The notes: generated by a model from the letters alone, not told the origin. A stretch of 64,000 nt of DNA from Sphingomonas sp. PP-CE-1G-424 (GCF_004341085.1 NZ_SLXW01000003.1:558001-622000); one strand, 5' to 3'; shown: positions 1 through 10,116, counted from the stretch's first letter. A program made the numbers and translations.

Positions 1-766
1 AGCCGAGCGTCCGGAAGCGGATCGACCGCTCTACCGGCACCTCGCCGGGTTCCAGGCGGAAGCGATCGTCGTCGACCATCAGCAGCATCCCGTCACGCTC
101 GACCGTCGGGCGCGGCGCCGCGAAATAGAGCGGGACGATCGGGATGTCCTCGAGCTGGATATATTGCCAGACGTCGAGCTCGGTCCAGTTCGAGATCGGG
201 AAGACGCGGATGCTCTCGCCCTTCGCTTTCCGCGCGTTGTAGAGGTTCCAGAGCTCGGGGCGCTGCTGCTTGGGATCCCAGCGGTGATGCGCCGCACGGA
301 ACGAGAAGACGCGCTCCTTGGCGCGGCTCTTCTCCTCGTCGCGCCGTGCGCCCCCGAACGCCGCATCGAAGCCGTGGAGGTCGAGCGCCTGCTTGAGCCC
401 CTCGGTCTTCCACATATCGGTGTGGAGCGCACCGTGATCGAACGGGTTGATCCCGCGCGCCTCGGCCTCGGGGTTCTTGTAGACGAGCAGTTCCATGCCG
501 CTCTCCGCTGCCATCCGATCGCGCAGGTCGTACATCGCCTTGAACTTCCACGTCGTATCGACATGCAGCAGCGGGAATGGCGGTGGCGACGGGTAAAAGG
601 CTTTCCGCGCGAGATGCAGCATCACCGCGGAATCCTTACCGACGCTGTAGAGCATCACCGGGCGCTCGCACTCGGCGACGACCTCGCGCAAGATATGGAT
701 GCTTTCCGCCTCGAGCCGCTGGAGATGCGTGAGCGACACGGGGCCGGTATCTGAAGTTTTCGTCAT
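1..766 (-). CDS. cysD: sulfate adenylyltransferase subunit 2 (partial, C-terminus outside window)
   Basis: Small subunit of ATP sulfurylase, which makes adenosine 5'-phosphosulfate from ATP and sulfate in the cytoplasm, normally with the GTPase CysN. The translated minus strand gives [18 protein letters not shown] near the N-terminus, then the PP-loop-type [12 protein letters not shown] and [10 protein letters not shown], all hallmarks of CysD. About 255 codons are present; the gene runs off the left edge, where cysN would be expected next. The chosen ATG (764-766) has GAGGAG immediately in front with no spacer, so an in-frame ATG 13 codons upstream (803-805) may be the real start. It lies about 70 bp downstream of the SulP transporter on the same strand, suggesting a shared transcript for sulfate uptake and activation. 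Confidence 0.95.
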   Translation of the reverse strand, partial: MTKTSDTGPVSLTHLQRLEAESIHILREVVAECERPVMLYSVGKDSAVMLHLARKAFYPSPPPFPLLHVDTTWKFKAMYDLRDRMAAESGMELLVYKNPEAEARGINPFDHGALHTDMWKTEGLKQALDLHGFDAAFGGARRDEEKSRAKERVFSFRAAHHRWDPKQQRPELWNLYNARKAKGESIRVFPISNWTELDVWQYIQLEDIPIVPLYFAAPRPTVERDGMLLMVDDDRFRLEPGEVPVERSIRFRTLG

Positions 767-836
767 CTCCTCAGACGTAGGGCGTCGGGGCGGCGCGTAC
801 AGCATCGTATTTCTCGCCCGCCCCCAAGATCGAGCA

Positions 837-2315
837 TTACCCCTCGGCCGGATCGAGCATCAGCGGGGCATGGCGATCGACCAGCGTCGCGCTCGCCGTG
901 TTGAGCCCGATCACCTCGACCTCGCGGCCGTGGCGGCGGAGTTTATCAACGACGGTTTCGAGCGCGCCGACCGCGGTGACGTCCCAGAGGTGGGCATTGG
1001 TAAGGTCTATCCGAACGGCGCGCGCGCTTTCGCGCAGGTCGAAGCGGTCGGCGAAGATGTCGGCGCTGGCGAAAAAGATCTGCCCGCTTACCCGGTAGAT
1101 ACGCGTGTCGGTTACCACGTCATGGTCGATCGCGACGTCCATCAACCGCGTGACCTTCCACGCGAAGAACACCCCGCTGAGCAGCACGCCGACCCCGACG
1201 CCGAGCGACAGATCGTGCGTCGCGACGGTGACGACGACGGTCGCGACCATCACCACGCTCGACATCTTCGGGTGCCGCGCGAGGTCGCGGAGCGAGCCCC
1301 AGGAGAAGGTGCTGATCGACACCATGATCATGATCGCGACCAGCGCCGCGACCGGCACCTGCGCCACCCATGGCCGCAGTGGCACCATGACGATCAGCAG
1401 GAACACGCCCGCGACCATCGTCGAGAGCCGCCCGGTGCCGCCATAGCGGACGTTGCCGACCGTCTGACCGATCATTCCGCACCCGGCGATCCCGCCGAAC
1501 GCACCCGCCGCGATGTTGGCGAGGCCAAGCCCGGTGCATTCGCGCGCTTTCGAACTTGTCGTCTCGGTGAGTTCGTCGACCACGCTGGCGGTCATCATCG
1601 ATTCGAGCAGACCGACCGCGGCCATCGCGAACGCATAAGGCGCGACGATCCGCAGCGTGTCCCAACTGAGCGGCACTTGGGGAAGGCCGAACGACGGCAG
1701 CGAGTCCGGCAGGCGACCGAGATCGCCGACGGTCTTCAGCGGCATCGGAAACCACATCGCGATTCCCGTGAGCACGACGATGCAGATCAGCGGCGACGGG
1801 ATCGCGCTGGAGATCCGCGGCACGAGATAGATGATCGCGAGGCCACCGGCGATCATCGCATAGGCCTGCCAGCTGACGCCGACCATCTGCGGCACCTGCG
1901 CCGAGAAGATCAGGATCGCGAGCGCGTTGACGAACCCGGCATGGACCGACTTCGAGACGAACCGCATCAAGATGTCGAGCTTGGCGAGCCCGAACGCGAT
2001 CTGGAGCGCGCCCGCCAGCATCGTCGCGACGAGCAGATATTGCAGGCCGTGTGCGTGGACGAGCGCTGCGGCGACCAGCGCGACGGAGCCCGCCGCGCCG
2101 GAGATCATCGCGGGGCGTCCGCCGACGAAGGCGATGGCGATGCCGATCACGAACGAGGCGAACAGGCCGACTTCGGGATCAATGCCGGCGACGAACGAGA
2201 AAGCGATGACCTCGGGGATCAGCGCGAAGGTGCCGACCATGCCGGCGAGAACGTCACGGCGCGCAGCCGTGGGACCGCTGAACCATTCGGCTCGGTAACG
2301 AGAAAGAGATGTCAT
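837..2315 (-). CDS. SulP-family anion (probable sulfate) transporter with STAS domain
   Basis: Inner-membrane transporter, 492 aa. The N-terminal part is a run of hydrophobic segments with the SulP-like stretches [20 protein letters not shown] and [16 protein letters not shown]. The last roughly 90 residues form a soluble STAS domain ([14 protein letters not shown], then [18 protein letters not shown]). SulP proteins move sulfate, bicarbonate or dicarboxylates; the position just upstream of cysD favours sulfate. I chose ATG 2313-2315 because the extra 38 codons back to a GTG at 2429 are not hydrophobic or SulP-like. The ribosome site at either start is weak. An A-family inverted repeat lies about 180 bp upstream. 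Confidence 0.9.
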   Translation of the reverse strand: MTSLSRYRAEWFSGPTAARRDVLAGMVGTFALIPEVIAFSFVAGIDPEVGLFASFVIGIAIAFVGGRPAMISGAAGSVALVAAALVHAHGLQYLLVATMLAGALQIAFGLAKLDILMRFVSKSVHAGFVNALAILIFSAQVPQMVGVSWQAYAMIAGGLAIIYLVPRISSAIPSPLICIVVLTGIAMWFPMPLKTVGDLGRLPDSLPSFGLPQVPLSWDTLRIVAPYAFAMAAVGLLESMMTASVVDELTETTSSKARECTGLGLANIAAGAFGGIAGCGMIGQTVGNVRYGGTGRLSTMVAGVFLLIVMVPLRPWVAQVPVAALVAIMIMVSISTFSWGSLRDLARHPKMSSVVMVATVVVTVATHDLSLGVGVGVLLSGVFFAWKVTRLMDVAIDHDVVTDTRIYRVSGQIFFASADIFADRFDLRESARAVRIDLTNAHLWDVTAVGALETVVDKLRRHGREVEVIGLNTASATLVDRHAPLMLDPAEG

Positions 2316-2493
2316 AGATAAATCCGCATAGGACGCGAGAACCGCGGCGGTTGCGCGGGCGGTTCGGTATAAAGGCGTCGTTGCGTTGTCCGGCGGATCG
2401 GCGGCCGGAATAGCCACCCGGAATTGCACCGGGTCCAGGGCGAATGCGGGCTCGTTAGCGGCGCGTGAGCCTCAATGCAACACTCGCCCCATG

Positions 2494-2580
2494 TCCGTCA
2501 TCCTGACGAAAGTCAGGATCCAGAGCCATGTACGACAGCCCGAAGTTACTCTGGATCCTGACTTTCGTCAGGATGACGGA
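2494..2580. repeat. REPIN-like inverted repeat, family A, copy 1
   Basis: Two perfect 32-bp inverted arms (2494-2525 and 2549-2580) surround a 23-bp spacer. Each arm also folds on itself through CCTGAC-GAAA-GTCAGG. The arm core GTCATCCTGACGAAAGTCAG recurs at 21819-21904. It lies 3' of the DUF488 gene and 5' of the SulP gene. The nested-palindrome pair layout is that of a REPIN. Confidence 0.85.
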
Positions 2581-2605
2581 ACGTTTGAAGCCAGCCCGAC
2601 CCGGC

Positions 2606-3049
2606 CTACGTAAACAGATCCACGACCTCCGCCCCCTCGCCCACCGCTTGCAACAGCAAGGTCCGGTGACAGTGACACGGATCACGCTCGTAGCAGAGCA
2701 GCGCACTAGGCTTCTCCGCTGCCAGCCCGAGCATGATCGCTGCCGCGGCCTGCGCCTCGGGCAATTCGAGTTGCTCCTCATACACCGCGGTCAGCGTCGC
2801 GACGTCGCCCTTCTTCGCCGCATCGCGCCCGCGTTTCGGCGTTCCGAGTGCCTTCAGATGCACGTAATCGATCTCGACCTCGCGCAACGAGGCGGCGAGC
2901 GAGGACTTCGAGAATCCAGGTCGTCGCGACAAAGGCAGCGCGCGGACGTCGATCACGCGCTGCACCCCCGCCGCCTTCAGCGCGCTGAGAAAATCGGCCA
3001 TCGTCGTGGCTTCATAGCCGATCGTGAAGATTGTCGTGGGTTTCGTCAT
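2606..3049 (-). CDS. DUF488 domain protein
   Basis: A 147-aa cytoplasmic protein of the DUF488 family, whose biochemical role is not established. Family hallmarks are the N-terminal TIFTIGYE, the middle [17 protein letters not shown] and the C-terminal [13 protein letters not shown] with its conserved Cys/His cluster. The start is set at ATG 3047-3049 (MTKPTTIF); a reading frame 15 codons longer (to 3094) adds nothing family-like and would overlap the region upstream of trmFO. It is divergent from trmFO with a 73-bp gap, which probably holds both promoters. Codon use looks like that of its neighbours. Confidence 0.88.
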   Translation of the reverse strand: MTKPTTIFTIGYEATTMADFLSALKAAGVQRVIDVRALPLSRRPGFSKSSLAASLREVEIDYVHLKALGTPKRGRDAAKKGDVATLTAVYEEQLELPEAQAAAAIMLGLAAEKPSALLCYERDPCHCHRTLLLQAVGEGAEVVDLFT

Positions 3050-3122
3050 CCAGGCGAAGTGGGATTGCACCGCCGACACAACAACCGCTGACACGACAGG
3101 CGTCCCGCGCTATCTGACCGGA

Positions 3123-4490
3123 ATGACCCACGATATTCACGTCATCGGCGGCGGGCTCGCCGGTTCCGAAGCCGCTTGGCAACTTGCCGAAGCTGGCCTC
3201 AAGGTCCGCCTGTCCGAAATGCGCGGCAGCGGCGAAGAGACGCCCGCGCACCAGACCGACGGGCTCGCCGAACTCGTCTGTTCGAACAGTTTTCGGTCGG
3301 ACGATGCCGAAGCCAACGCGGTCGGGCTGCTTCATCAGGAACTGCGTACGCTGGGCTCGCTGATCATGCGCCAGGCGGACATCCACCGCGTCCCGGCCGG
3401 CTCGGCGCTCGCGGTCGACCGCGACAATTTTTCGGCCAGCGTTACCGAGGCGATCGACCAGCATGCGAACATCACGCTAGTCCGCGAACGCATCGACGCG
3501 CTTCCGGACGGCCCGACGATCATCGCCACCGGCCCGCTGACCGCCGCCTCGCTTGCCGCCGGTATCGGCGCCGAGACCGGCCGCGAGGCGCTCGCCTTTT
3601 TCGACGCGCTGGCGCCGATCGTACACCGCGACTCGATCGACATGGACACCGCGTGGTTCGCGTCGCGCTGGGACAAGGGTGAGGGCAAGGATTACATCAA
3701 CTGCCCGATGGACAAGGACCAGTATCTTGCCTTCCACAAGGGCCTGATCGAGGGCGAGAAGACGCCGTTCAAGGACTGGGAGAAGGACACGCCCTATTTC
3801 GACGGCTGCATGCCGATCGAGGTGATGGCGGAGCGCGGCGTCGACACGCTGCGCTACGGCCCGATGAAGCCGGTCGGGCTCGATAATCCGAAAACCGGGC
3901 GCTGGCCTCACGCGGTCGTCCAGCTTCGCCAGGACAATGCGCAGGGCACGCTGTGGAACATCGTCGGCTTCCAGACCAAGATGAAGCACGCCGACCAGGT
4001 CCGATTGTTCCGAACGATCCCCGGGCTTGAGAACGCCGAGTTCGCGCGGCTGGGCGGACTGCATCGCAACACGTTCATCCGCTCGCCGGAACTGCTCGAC
4101 GAAACGCTGCGGTTGAAGTCGCGCCCTAACATCCGGTTCGCCGGCCAGATCACCGGGTGCGAGGGCTATATCGAGAGCTGCGGGATCGGCATGCTCGCGG
4201 GGCTGTACGCGGCGGCCGAGCTGACCGGCAAGACGCTGACGCCACCGCCCTACACCACGGCGCTCGGCGCGCTACTCGGCCACATTACCGGTGGCGCGGA
4301 GGTCGAGACGTACCAGCCGATGAACGTTAATTTCGGCCTGTTCCCGCCAATTCCCGGCCGGACGAAGAAGACCGACCGCAAGCGGATGTACACCGATCGC
4401 GGTCGTGCAGCACTGGCGGAGTGGCTCAACTCTCCTCGGCAACAGCGTGAACCGGTGGACAATTTACCCGAGCTGGCCCCTTCCGCTTGA
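3123..4490 (+). CDS. trmFO: methylenetetrahydrofolate--tRNA-(uracil-5-)-methyltransferase TrmFO
   Basis: Folate- and FAD-dependent enzyme that methylates U54 in the tRNA T-loop. The 455-aa product has the normal family length. It opens with the FAD-binding [19 protein letters not shown] and carries [27 protein letters not shown] and, near the C-terminus, [14 protein letters not shown], all typical of TrmFO rather than MnmG. I chose ATG 3123 because the glycine-rich FAD loop begins a few residues later; the frame stays open for 33 codons upstream but these do not look like protein. The ribosome site is weak. The 3' end overlaps the convergent EF-hand gene by 65 bp. Confidence 0.96.
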   Translation: MTHDIHVIGGGLAGSEAAWQLAEAGLKVRLSEMRGSGEETPAHQTDGLAELVCSNSFRSDDAEANAVGLLHQELRTLGSLIMRQADIHRVPAGSALAVDRDNFSASVTEAIDQHANITLVRERIDALPDGPTIIATGPLTAASLAAGIGAETGREALAFFDALAPIVHRDSIDMDTAWFASRWDKGEGKDYINCPMDKDQYLAFHKGLIEGEKTPFKDWEKDTPYFDGCMPIEVMAERGVDTLRYGPMKPVGLDNPKTGRWPHAVVQLRQDNAQGTLWNIVGFQTKMKHADQVRLFRTIPGLENAEFARLGGLHRNTFIRSPELLDETLRLKSRPNIRFAGQITGCEGYIESCGIGMLAGLYAAAELTGKTLTPPPYTTALGALLGHITGGAEVETYQPMNVNFGLFPPIPGRTKKTDRKRMYTDRGRAALAEWLNSPRQQREPVDNLPELAPSA

Positions 4491-4896
4491 CCGCCGTCGT
4501 GGCAAATTCGGGCGCAATCATCGCGCCGGATTTGTCGTGGTCGGCGTCGGCAAATTTGGTCGTCGCCTTCACCGCCCACTCGTCGAACGAAAGCTTGCCG
4601 TCACCGTCCACATCCAACCGCGCGTAAGCCTTGCGCCGCTGGACGAGATATTCCTCGCGGGTGATCTTCGCATCGCGATTCTTGTCGTAGCGATCGAACC
4701 GCTTCTGCTCGCGCGTTTTCTCAGTGGCTTCGGGGGCGGCATCGGGTAGCGGATCGCTGGCGACCGCCACTCCGCCGACTTGCGATACGGGTTGCGGGGG
4801 CAGCAGCGGCCCAGGCCGTGCGTCGCCGTTGAAAAACATGAACCCCGCGACGATCAACGCGATCACCGCCGTCCCACCTGCCAGATACCGCCACAT
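4426..4896 (-). CDS. EF-hand calcium-binding protein, membrane-anchored or exported
   Basis: A 156-aa protein with an N-terminal hydrophobic segment (residues about 5-24) followed by a Pro-rich linker and EF-hand-like loops: [24 protein letters not shown] and [14 protein letters not shown]. The middle loop is canonical; the third is degenerate at its end. It should sit in or outside the inner membrane and bind calcium; its partner is unknown. ATG 4894-4896 is preceded by a run of eight G that can serve as Shine-Dalgarno. The last 65 bp overlap the end of trmFO on the other strand, so both products use the same DNA at their C-termini. Confidence 0.8.
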   Translation of the reverse strand: MWRYLAGGTAVIALIVAGFMFFNGDARPGPLLPPQPVSQVGGVAVASDPLPDAAPEATEKTREQKRFDRYDKNRDAKITREEYLVQRRKAYARLDVDGDGKLSFDEWAVKATTKFADADHDKSGAMIAPEFATTAVKRKGPARVNCPPVHAVAEES

Positions 4897-4962
4897 TGCC
4901 GCCCCCCCCAACTGCCCAGACAGTACGCTAGGCCTCGCGGGCGGCGATCCCCATTTGATTGG

Positions 4963-5616
4963 TCAGTATCCGGTCAGTCTATGCCACGCCAACCGCCCGA
5001 CCCGCTTCGGGCTGCCCGGCGGCGGTGGCGAAGCCGAAACGTCGAACCGCGCCGACAGCGCCAGGGCGCCAAGCGCGCGTGCTTTGCCGGGCCAACGACC
5101 ACGCAGGGCCGCGTCGAGCGCCTCGACAGCCCGCGCGCGCGCCAACGCACGACTAGGCGCATCCCTCAACCGCTGCGACAGATCGGCGAGCGCCCAGCCC
5201 TCGCCCGCCAGCCCGATCCGCGCGTCGCTCACCGACAGCATCGAGCCGGCCAACTCGAATAACCGCCGCCCCCGATCGCGCGCGAACCGGTCCACGGCTG
5301 CAGCATCGAGCACCGGCTCCAACAAAGCCTCCCAGCCATCGGTCATCCCCGCCAGCATCGCCCCCGACACGCCCGCCGGCAACACGCACGCCTGGAGTGC
5401 GGTCAACACCGGTTCGGCGGGCGCAGGGGCAGTATCGAGACGCCCCAGCGCCTCGTACCACCACGTTAGCCGCATCTGCCCAACCAAAGGCTCGCGTGTC
5501 GTCCGCAGAATCCCGCCTAAAGTATCGTCGAGCGCGAACAGCGCTTCGAGTGCCAGGCGTGCGGATGGGTCGGCATAAGTGAACGCCAGTAAGCGATCGG
5601 GGTCAGCTCGGGACAT
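4963..5616 (-). CDS. squalene/phytoene synthase-fold protein, probably non-catalytic (NDUFAF6-like)
   Basis: A 217-aa protein resembling the squalene/phytoene synthase superfamily (LFALDDTLGGIL, GQMRLTWWYEALGRLD). I do not see the paired Asp-rich DxxxD motifs that bind prenyl diphosphate, and it is shorter than true synthases. The GQMRLTWWYEAL segment resembles NDUFAF6, a complex I assembly factor with this fold, so a non-terpene role is plausible; this is inference. Start chosen at ATG 5614-5616 (MSRADPDRLLAF); the frame stays open to 5889, and ATG 5694 is a possible alternative. It is divergent from the Tad genes across about 150 bp. Confidence 0.68.
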   Translation of the reverse strand: MSRADPDRLLAFTYADPSARLALEALFALDDTLGGILRTTREPLVGQMRLTWWYEALGRLDTAPAPAEPVLTALQACVLPAGVSGAMLAGMTDGWEALLEPVLDAAAVDRFARDRGRRLFELAGSMLSVSDARIGLAGEGWALADLSQRLRDAPSRALARARAVEALDAALRGRWPGKARALGALALSARFDVSASPPPPGSPKRVGRLAWHRLTGY

Positions 5617-5767
5617 CGACTGGCAATAGCGTGCCACTTCTAATCGTGCATCCCCCGCTCCTATCCGCGCGACAGTAAATATCACGGTAACCATATTTCT
5701 TGAGCCGGGCTTACGGGATCCGGGAGCAAGGTCACGCGAGAGTAATACCGCCCGGGTCAGGACCATA

Positions 5768-7405
5768 ATGAACGCCAAGCACGGCCAAAAACTACAACGG
5801 CCGACGACCTTTCTCGGGCGGCTGCGCAAAGATGTGGCTGGCAATACGCTGATTATCGTCGCCTTCGCGATGATGCCGCTGATTGCCATGGTCGGGTCGG
5901 GCCTGGATATGGCGCGCGCCTATGTTGCCCGCGACCGGCTGCAACAGGCTTGCGACGCTGGGTCGCTGGCGGCGCGGCGGCTTCTCTCGGGCACGACGTT
6001 GACGACCGCGGTGGACACCGAAGCGAAGACGTATTTCAACTTCAACTTCCCGCAGGCGTCGTTCGGCACGGCGGCGTTCACGCCGGTCGTCACCGTACCG
6101 GCGATCGGCACCGTAAAGATCACCGCAGCGACGACGATCCCGACGACGATCATGAAGCTGTTCGGTTTTTCGACAATGAACCTGTCGACCAGTTGTTCGG
6201 CCACGCAGGATTTCGTCGGTACCGACATCGTGTTGGTGCTCGACATGTCGGGATCGATGAACTGTCCCCCAAGCAAGCCCAACGACGCGTGCAACGAAGT
6301 CGAAGAGTCCGGATCGAAGATGCAGGCGCTGCGCGACGCATCGGAATCGCTCTACGATACGCTCAAGTCCGCGCAGGATCAGTTGCACGCCAACAACCTG
6401 CGCCTGCGTTACGGCTTCGTGCCGTACAACGCGACCGTGAATGTCGGCAAACTCGTCTATGCAGAGAACCCGAACTACATTCGCAGCAGCGCGCTGTATC
6501 AGTCGAGAACCGTCACGACGGGTTGGTTTGGCGCAAGCGCGACCTATGGTCAGCAGACGCTCGACACCTCTTCGTTCAAGACCGGCGCGCTGGTCACGAC
6601 GCCTGGCTCGTATCCGAGCAGCAAATCACGGTGGGCGGGGTGCATCGAAGAACGCCAGACCGACAATGTCACGATCGACGGTGGGTCCGCGACGACCGCG
6701 CCGGCCAGCGCATGGGACCTCGACGTCAACATGCTGCCAACTGCCGACTCCAGTCGCTGGGCTCCCTGGTGGCCGGAAGCTGAATTCGATCCCGACACTC
6801 AAAGGCAGTACACAGACCAGAAATATTGCGCGAGCGCCGCGAGTCGGCTGAAGGAATACTATAACGACAAAACATCGTTCATGTCGTACATCAAGGACTT
6901 GAAGCCGTTAGGCGGGACATATCACGATATCGGGGTGATATGGGGTGCACGCTTCATTTCGCCGGATGGTATCTTCGCATCGGCAAACCCAGAAACAAAC
7001 GATCAGAACGACCCCGACAATCCCAAGAAATTGCGCGGGTTCAGCGTCCGCAAATACATGATCTTCATGACCGATGGCGATATGTCGCCGTACCTCGACG
7101 TCTATACGACCTATGGCGCCGAAGAACGCGACAGGCGCGTGTTGGGAACATCGACCGGAAACACGAACCAGTTGGCGGCAGAGCAGTTGCAGCGGCACTT
7201 GCAGCGCTTCCGCATGGCGTGCAACGCGGCCAAGAGTCAGAACGTCCAGCTCTACGTCATCGCCTTTTCGACCACGCTGACCACCGATATGCAGAACTGC
7301 GCGACTACGCCGGCGATGGCTTCGGGCATCAGCACCGCGCCCGCACTAATCGCGAAGTTCCAAGAGATCGGCAGCAAGATCGGGTCGCTGAGGATCAACC
7401 AGTGA
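5768..7405 (+). CDS. TadG-like pilus assembly protein with von Willebrand A domain
   Basis: A 545-aa exported or membrane-anchored protein. Residues about 22-70 form the Tad N-terminal region: DVAGNTLIIVAFAMMPLIAM, a transmembrane stretch, then MARAYVARDRLQQACDAGSL. From about residue 150 there is a vWA domain with a metal-ion-dependent adhesion site (VLVLDMSGSMN; later FMTDGDMS). TadG-type proteins work in Flp/Tad pilus assembly or surface attachment. ATG 5768 is preceded by AGGACCATA. It overlaps the next TadE-like gene (GTGA), so three genes form one operon. No tadA, tadB, tadC, rcpA or flp gene is visible in the window. The part near 6830-7050 is somewhat AT-richer than the rest. Confidence 0.85.
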   Translation: MNAKHGQKLQRPTTFLGRLRKDVAGNTLIIVAFAMMPLIAMVGSGLDMARAYVARDRLQQACDAGSLAARRLLSGTTLTTAVDTEAKTYFNFNFPQASFGTAAFTPVVTVPAIGTVKITAATTIPTTIMKLFGFSTMNLSTSCSATQDFVGTDIVLVLDMSGSMNCPPSKPNDACNEVEESGSKMQALRDASESLYDTLKSAQDQLHANNLRLRYGFVPYNATVNVGKLVYAENPNYIRSSALYQSRTVTTGWFGASATYGQQTLDTSSFKTGALVTTPGSYPSSKSRWAGCIEERQTDNVTIDGGSATTAPASAWDLDVNMLPTADSSRWAPWWPEAEFDPDTQRQYTDQKYCASAASRLKEYYNDKTSFMSYIKDLKPLGGTYHDIGVIWGARFISPDGIFASANPETNDQNDPDNPKKLRGFSVRKYMIFMTDGDMSPYLDVYTTYGAEERDRRVLGTSTGNTNQLAAEQLQRHLQRFRMACNAAKSQNVQLYVIAFSTTLTTDMQNCATTPAMASGISTAPALIAKFQEIGSKIGSLRINQ

Positions 7406-8001
7406 TCGCAATCACGTCCACGCGCCGCTCGCTCGGCTGCGACAGACGCGGCGCGACGATCGTCGAATTCGCAATGATCATTCCGGTCTTGGTCGGACTG
7501 CTGCTCTCGATCCTCGAGGTCGGCTATCAGGGCTATGTCACCGCGGTCGTGCAGGGCGCGTTGTCGAAGGCGTCGCGGCAGGTGACCGTCGGCAACAAGA
7601 CGGCGGCGGATGTCGTTGCAATCATCAAGTCCGAGGTACAGTCCGTCGTGCCCGCGCAGTATGTTACGGTATCGACTCGTCGCTACTATAATTTTTCGAA
7701 CGTTGGCAAACCCGAGAAGATAACCGCGGACACCGATCCCAAGGGTACGTATAATCTCGGCGATTGCTTCGAAGACGCGAATAACAACGGGATCTACGAC
7801 GCAACACCGGGCGATACCGGCATCGGCAGTGCGGATGATATCGTGTATTATACCGTCAAGGTTGTATATCCGAACCTCACACCGGTCGGTGCGCTGTGGT
7901 CATGGGGCCCTACGCGTAGCGTTGCGGCAACAACCGTCCTCCGGAACCAGCCGTTCACGTCGCGTGCTGAGCCGACGATCGTTTGCACGAAGGCGCCATG
8001 A
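7402..8001 (+). CDS. TadE-family pseudopilin-like protein
   Basis: A 199-aa protein with the TadE signature near the N-terminus: RRGATIVEFAMIIPVLVGLL, containing the invariant Glu inside a hydrophobic helix that follows a short basic leader. TadE-type proteins are minor pseudopilins cleaved by a prepilin peptidase and inserted in the inner membrane. GTG 7402-7404 overlaps the stop of the TadG-like gene and has GAGGA about 8 nt upstream, indicating translational coupling. The C-terminal two thirds are extracytoplasmic and not conserved enough to say more. It overlaps the following TadE-like gene by ATGA. Confidence 0.85.
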   Translation: MIAITSTRRSLGCDRRGATIVEFAMIIPVLVGLLLSILEVGYQGYVTAVVQGALSKASRQVTVGNKTAADVVAIIKSEVQSVVPAQYVTVSTRRYYNFSNVGKPEKITADTDPKGTYNLGDCFEDANNNGIYDATPGDTGIGSADDIVYYTVKVVYPNLTPVGALWSWGPTRSVAATTVLRNQPFTSRAEPTIVCTKAP

Positions 8002-8651
8002 CCCATTTTAATGCTTTGATCCGCCGATTTCGTTCGGATGTTCGCGGGCTCGCGCTCATCGAATTCGCGATTACGGCGCCCGTGCTGATTACGCTTGGGC
8101 TTGCTGGCGCAGAGGTCACTAACATGGCTGTCGCCGTGATGCGCGTGAACCAGATCTCGACCGCGATTTCCGACAACGTCGCGCGCGTCCGGGATTCGAT
8201 CGACGAGGCGGACGTCAACGAAGCCTTGCTGAGCGCCAAGTTCATCGGCGGCGGAATCAACTTCGGCCCCAACGGTCGAGTCGTCGTTTCCAGTGTCGAA
8301 CCCAATGGGCAGGCCGGAACGAAGGCGGGCCAATATATTCGCTGGCAACGATGCACCGGAGCACTGAACGTCGCCGATTCGCAGCCGAGATATGGCGCCG
8401 AGGGCAAAGGACTCGCCGACGCCAGCTTGCAGTATATGGGTGCGGCCACACGCCAGATCGCCCCAGGCGCCGGCTCGGCGCTGATCTTCGTTGAGGTGAG
8501 CTATAAATATCAGCCGCTCGTATCGGCGCGTTTCTTCGGAACGCCGGTCCTGCGATCCGAATCCGTCTACAATGTCCGAGAGCGCAATACGCAGGTTCTG
8601 GGTGCCGCTCCCGGCACGACCGCGAGCGTCTGCACGACCTACGCAGCATGA
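7998..8651 (+). CDS. TadE/TadG-family protein
   Basis: A 217-aa protein, third gene of the Tad-like operon. It has the same leader-plus-helix plan as the preceding gene: RGLALIEFAITAPVLITLGL at residues about 20-40, again with the Glu after the Ile/Val pair. The remainder should lie outside the membrane and contains a Cys pair (WQRC, SVCTTYAA) that could form a disulfide. ATG 7998 overlaps the upstream TGA and has AAGG 5 nt before it; a TTG 5 codons earlier is also open but less likely. The gene ends facing pdhB. Confidence 0.82.
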   Translation: MTHFNALIRRFRSDVRGLALIEFAITAPVLITLGLAGAEVTNMAVAVMRVNQISTAISDNVARVRDSIDEADVNEALLSAKFIGGGINFGPNGRVVVSSVEPNGQAGTKAGQYIRWQRCTGALNVADSQPRYGAEGKGLADASLQYMGAATRQIAPGAGSALIFVEVSYKYQPLVSARFFGTPVLRSESVYNVRERNTQVLGAAPGTTASVCTTYAA

Positions 8652-8652
8652 C

Positions 8653-8682
8653 CGTACCGGCCAGGTTTCCCCGACCGGTACG
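8653..8682. terminator. possible hairpin between convergent genes
   Basis: CGTACCGG (8653-8660) pairs perfectly with CCGGTACG (8675-8682) across a 14-base loop, right between the ends of the TadE-like gene and pdhB. There is no T-tract, so a terminator role is inferred only from position. Confidence 0.35.
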
Positions 8683-8688
8683 AACACC

Positions 8689-10116
8689 TTACTTGTACGT
8701 AACTTTCTTCACCGCCGTCACGACCTTCGCGACGTCGACCAGCATCAGCTTTTCGAGGTTCGCCGCGTAGGGCATCGGCACGTCCTCGTTCGTCACACGC
8801 AGCACCGGTGCGTCGAGATCGTCGAAGCCGTGCTCCATCACCACCGAGACGATCTCCGAAGCGATCGAGCAGGTTGCCCAATTCTCTTCTACGATGATCA
8901 TGCGGTTGGTCTTGGCTAGGCTCTTCAGCACCGTCTCCGTGTCGAGCGGGCGCAGCGTGCGCAGGTCAATGACCTCCGCGTCGATGCCTTCCTCAGCAAG
9001 CTTCTCGGCGGCTTCGAGCGAAATGCCCACGCCGATAGAATAGCTGACGATCGTCACGTCCTTGCCCTCACGGACGATCCGCGCCTTGCCGATCGGCAGG
9101 ACGTGGTTGTCGAGCTTGGGAACGTCGAAGCTGCGACCGTACATCAGCTCGTTCTCGAGGAACACGACCGGATCCTCGGTGCGGATCGCGGCCTTGAGCA
9201 GGCCCTTCGCATCGGCCGCGTCATACGGCGCGATCACGATCAGGCCGGGAACGCTCGCATACCACGCCGCGAAGTTGTGCGAATGCTGAGCACCCACGCG
9301 CGACGCGGCGCCGTTGGGACCGCGGAACACGATCGGGCAGCGCATCTGGCCACCCGACATGTAGTTGGTCTTGGCCGCCGAGTTGATGATGTGGTCGATC
9401 GCCTGCAACGCGAAGTTGAAGGTCATGAACTCGACGATCGGGCGCAGACCACCCATCGCCGCGCCCGCACCGATGCCGGCAAAGCCGTATTCGGTGATCG
9501 GCGTGTCGATCACGCGACGGTCGCCGAACTCGTCGAGCAGCCCCTGCGTGACCTTGTACGCGCCCTGATACTGCGCGACTTCCTCGCCCATCACGAAGAC
9601 GCGGTCGTCCTCGCGCATTTCCTCGGCCATCGCATCGCGCAAAGCCTCGCGGACGGTCGTCTTGACCATCTCGGTGCCCTCGGGGATCGCGGGGTCGGAG
9701 ATGCCGACCTTCTCCGCCGATGCGACGAGCTGCTGCGTGCCGCTCTCGGCCTTGGCGGGCGAAGCGCCTTCGGGAACCGGCGGTGCCTTGTCGTCCGACG
9801 GCGTTTCCTTCGGCGCGGCGATGGCCGCCTCGCCGGAGCGCGTTTCGGCGGGCTTGGCGTCGCTCGCGCTCTCGCCCTCTTCGAGGATCGTCGCAATGAC
9901 GGTGCCGACCTTCACGTTGTCGGTACCTTCGGCGACGGCGATCGAACCGATCGTGCCTTCGTCGATCGCCTCGAACTCCATCGTCGCCTTGTCGGTCTCG
10001 ATCTCGGCGAGGATATCGCCCGACTTGACGCTGTCGCCTTCCTTGACGAGCCACTTGGCCAGCGTGCCCTCTTCCATCGTCGGGGAGAGCGCGGGCATCT
10101 TGATCTCGATCGCCAT
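8689..10116 (-). CDS. pdhB: pyruvate dehydrogenase E1 component subunit beta with N-terminal lipoyl domain
   Basis: Beta subunit of the E1 part of pyruvate dehydrogenase, 475 aa, making acetyl-CoA from pyruvate together with PdhA, E2 and E3. Residues 1-80 are a biotinyl/lipoyl domain with the lipoylation site [10 protein letters not shown] (Lys43). A Pro/Ala-rich linker of about 60 residues follows, then the E1-beta domain ([40 protein letters not shown]). E1-beta subunits with a fused lipoyl domain are known from alphaproteobacteria. The ATG shares one base with the pdhA stop (TGATG), so the two are translationally coupled. E2 (pdhC) is not in the window. Confidence 0.97.
   Translation of the reverse strand: MAIEIKMPALSPTMEEGTLAKWLVKEGDSVKSGDILAEIETDKATMEFEAIDEGTIGSIAVAEGTDNVKVGTVIATILEEGESASDAKPAETRSGEAAIAAPKETPSDDKAPPVPEGASPAKAESGTQQLVASAEKVGISDPAIPEGTEMVKTTVREALRDAMAEEMREDDRVFVMGEEVAQYQGAYKVTQGLLDEFGDRRVIDTPITEYGFAGIGAGAAMGGLRPIVEFMTFNFALQAIDHIINSAAKTNYMSGGQMRCPIVFRGPNGAASRVGAQHSHNFAAWYASVPGLIVIAPYDAADAKGLLKAAIRTEDPVVFLENELMYGRSFDVPKLDNHVLPIGKARIVREGKDVTIVSYSIGVGISLEAAEKLAEEGIDAEVIDLRTLRPLDTETVLKSLAKTNRMIIVEENWATCSIASEIVSVVMEHGFDDLDAPVLRVTNEDVPMPYAANLEKLMLVDVAKVVTAVKKVTYK

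Noticed and set aside
699..2321. A 540-codon plus-strand frame opposite the SulP gene
   Set aside because: Antisense to a clear membrane transporter; rich in Arg, Asp and His with no fold-like pattern.
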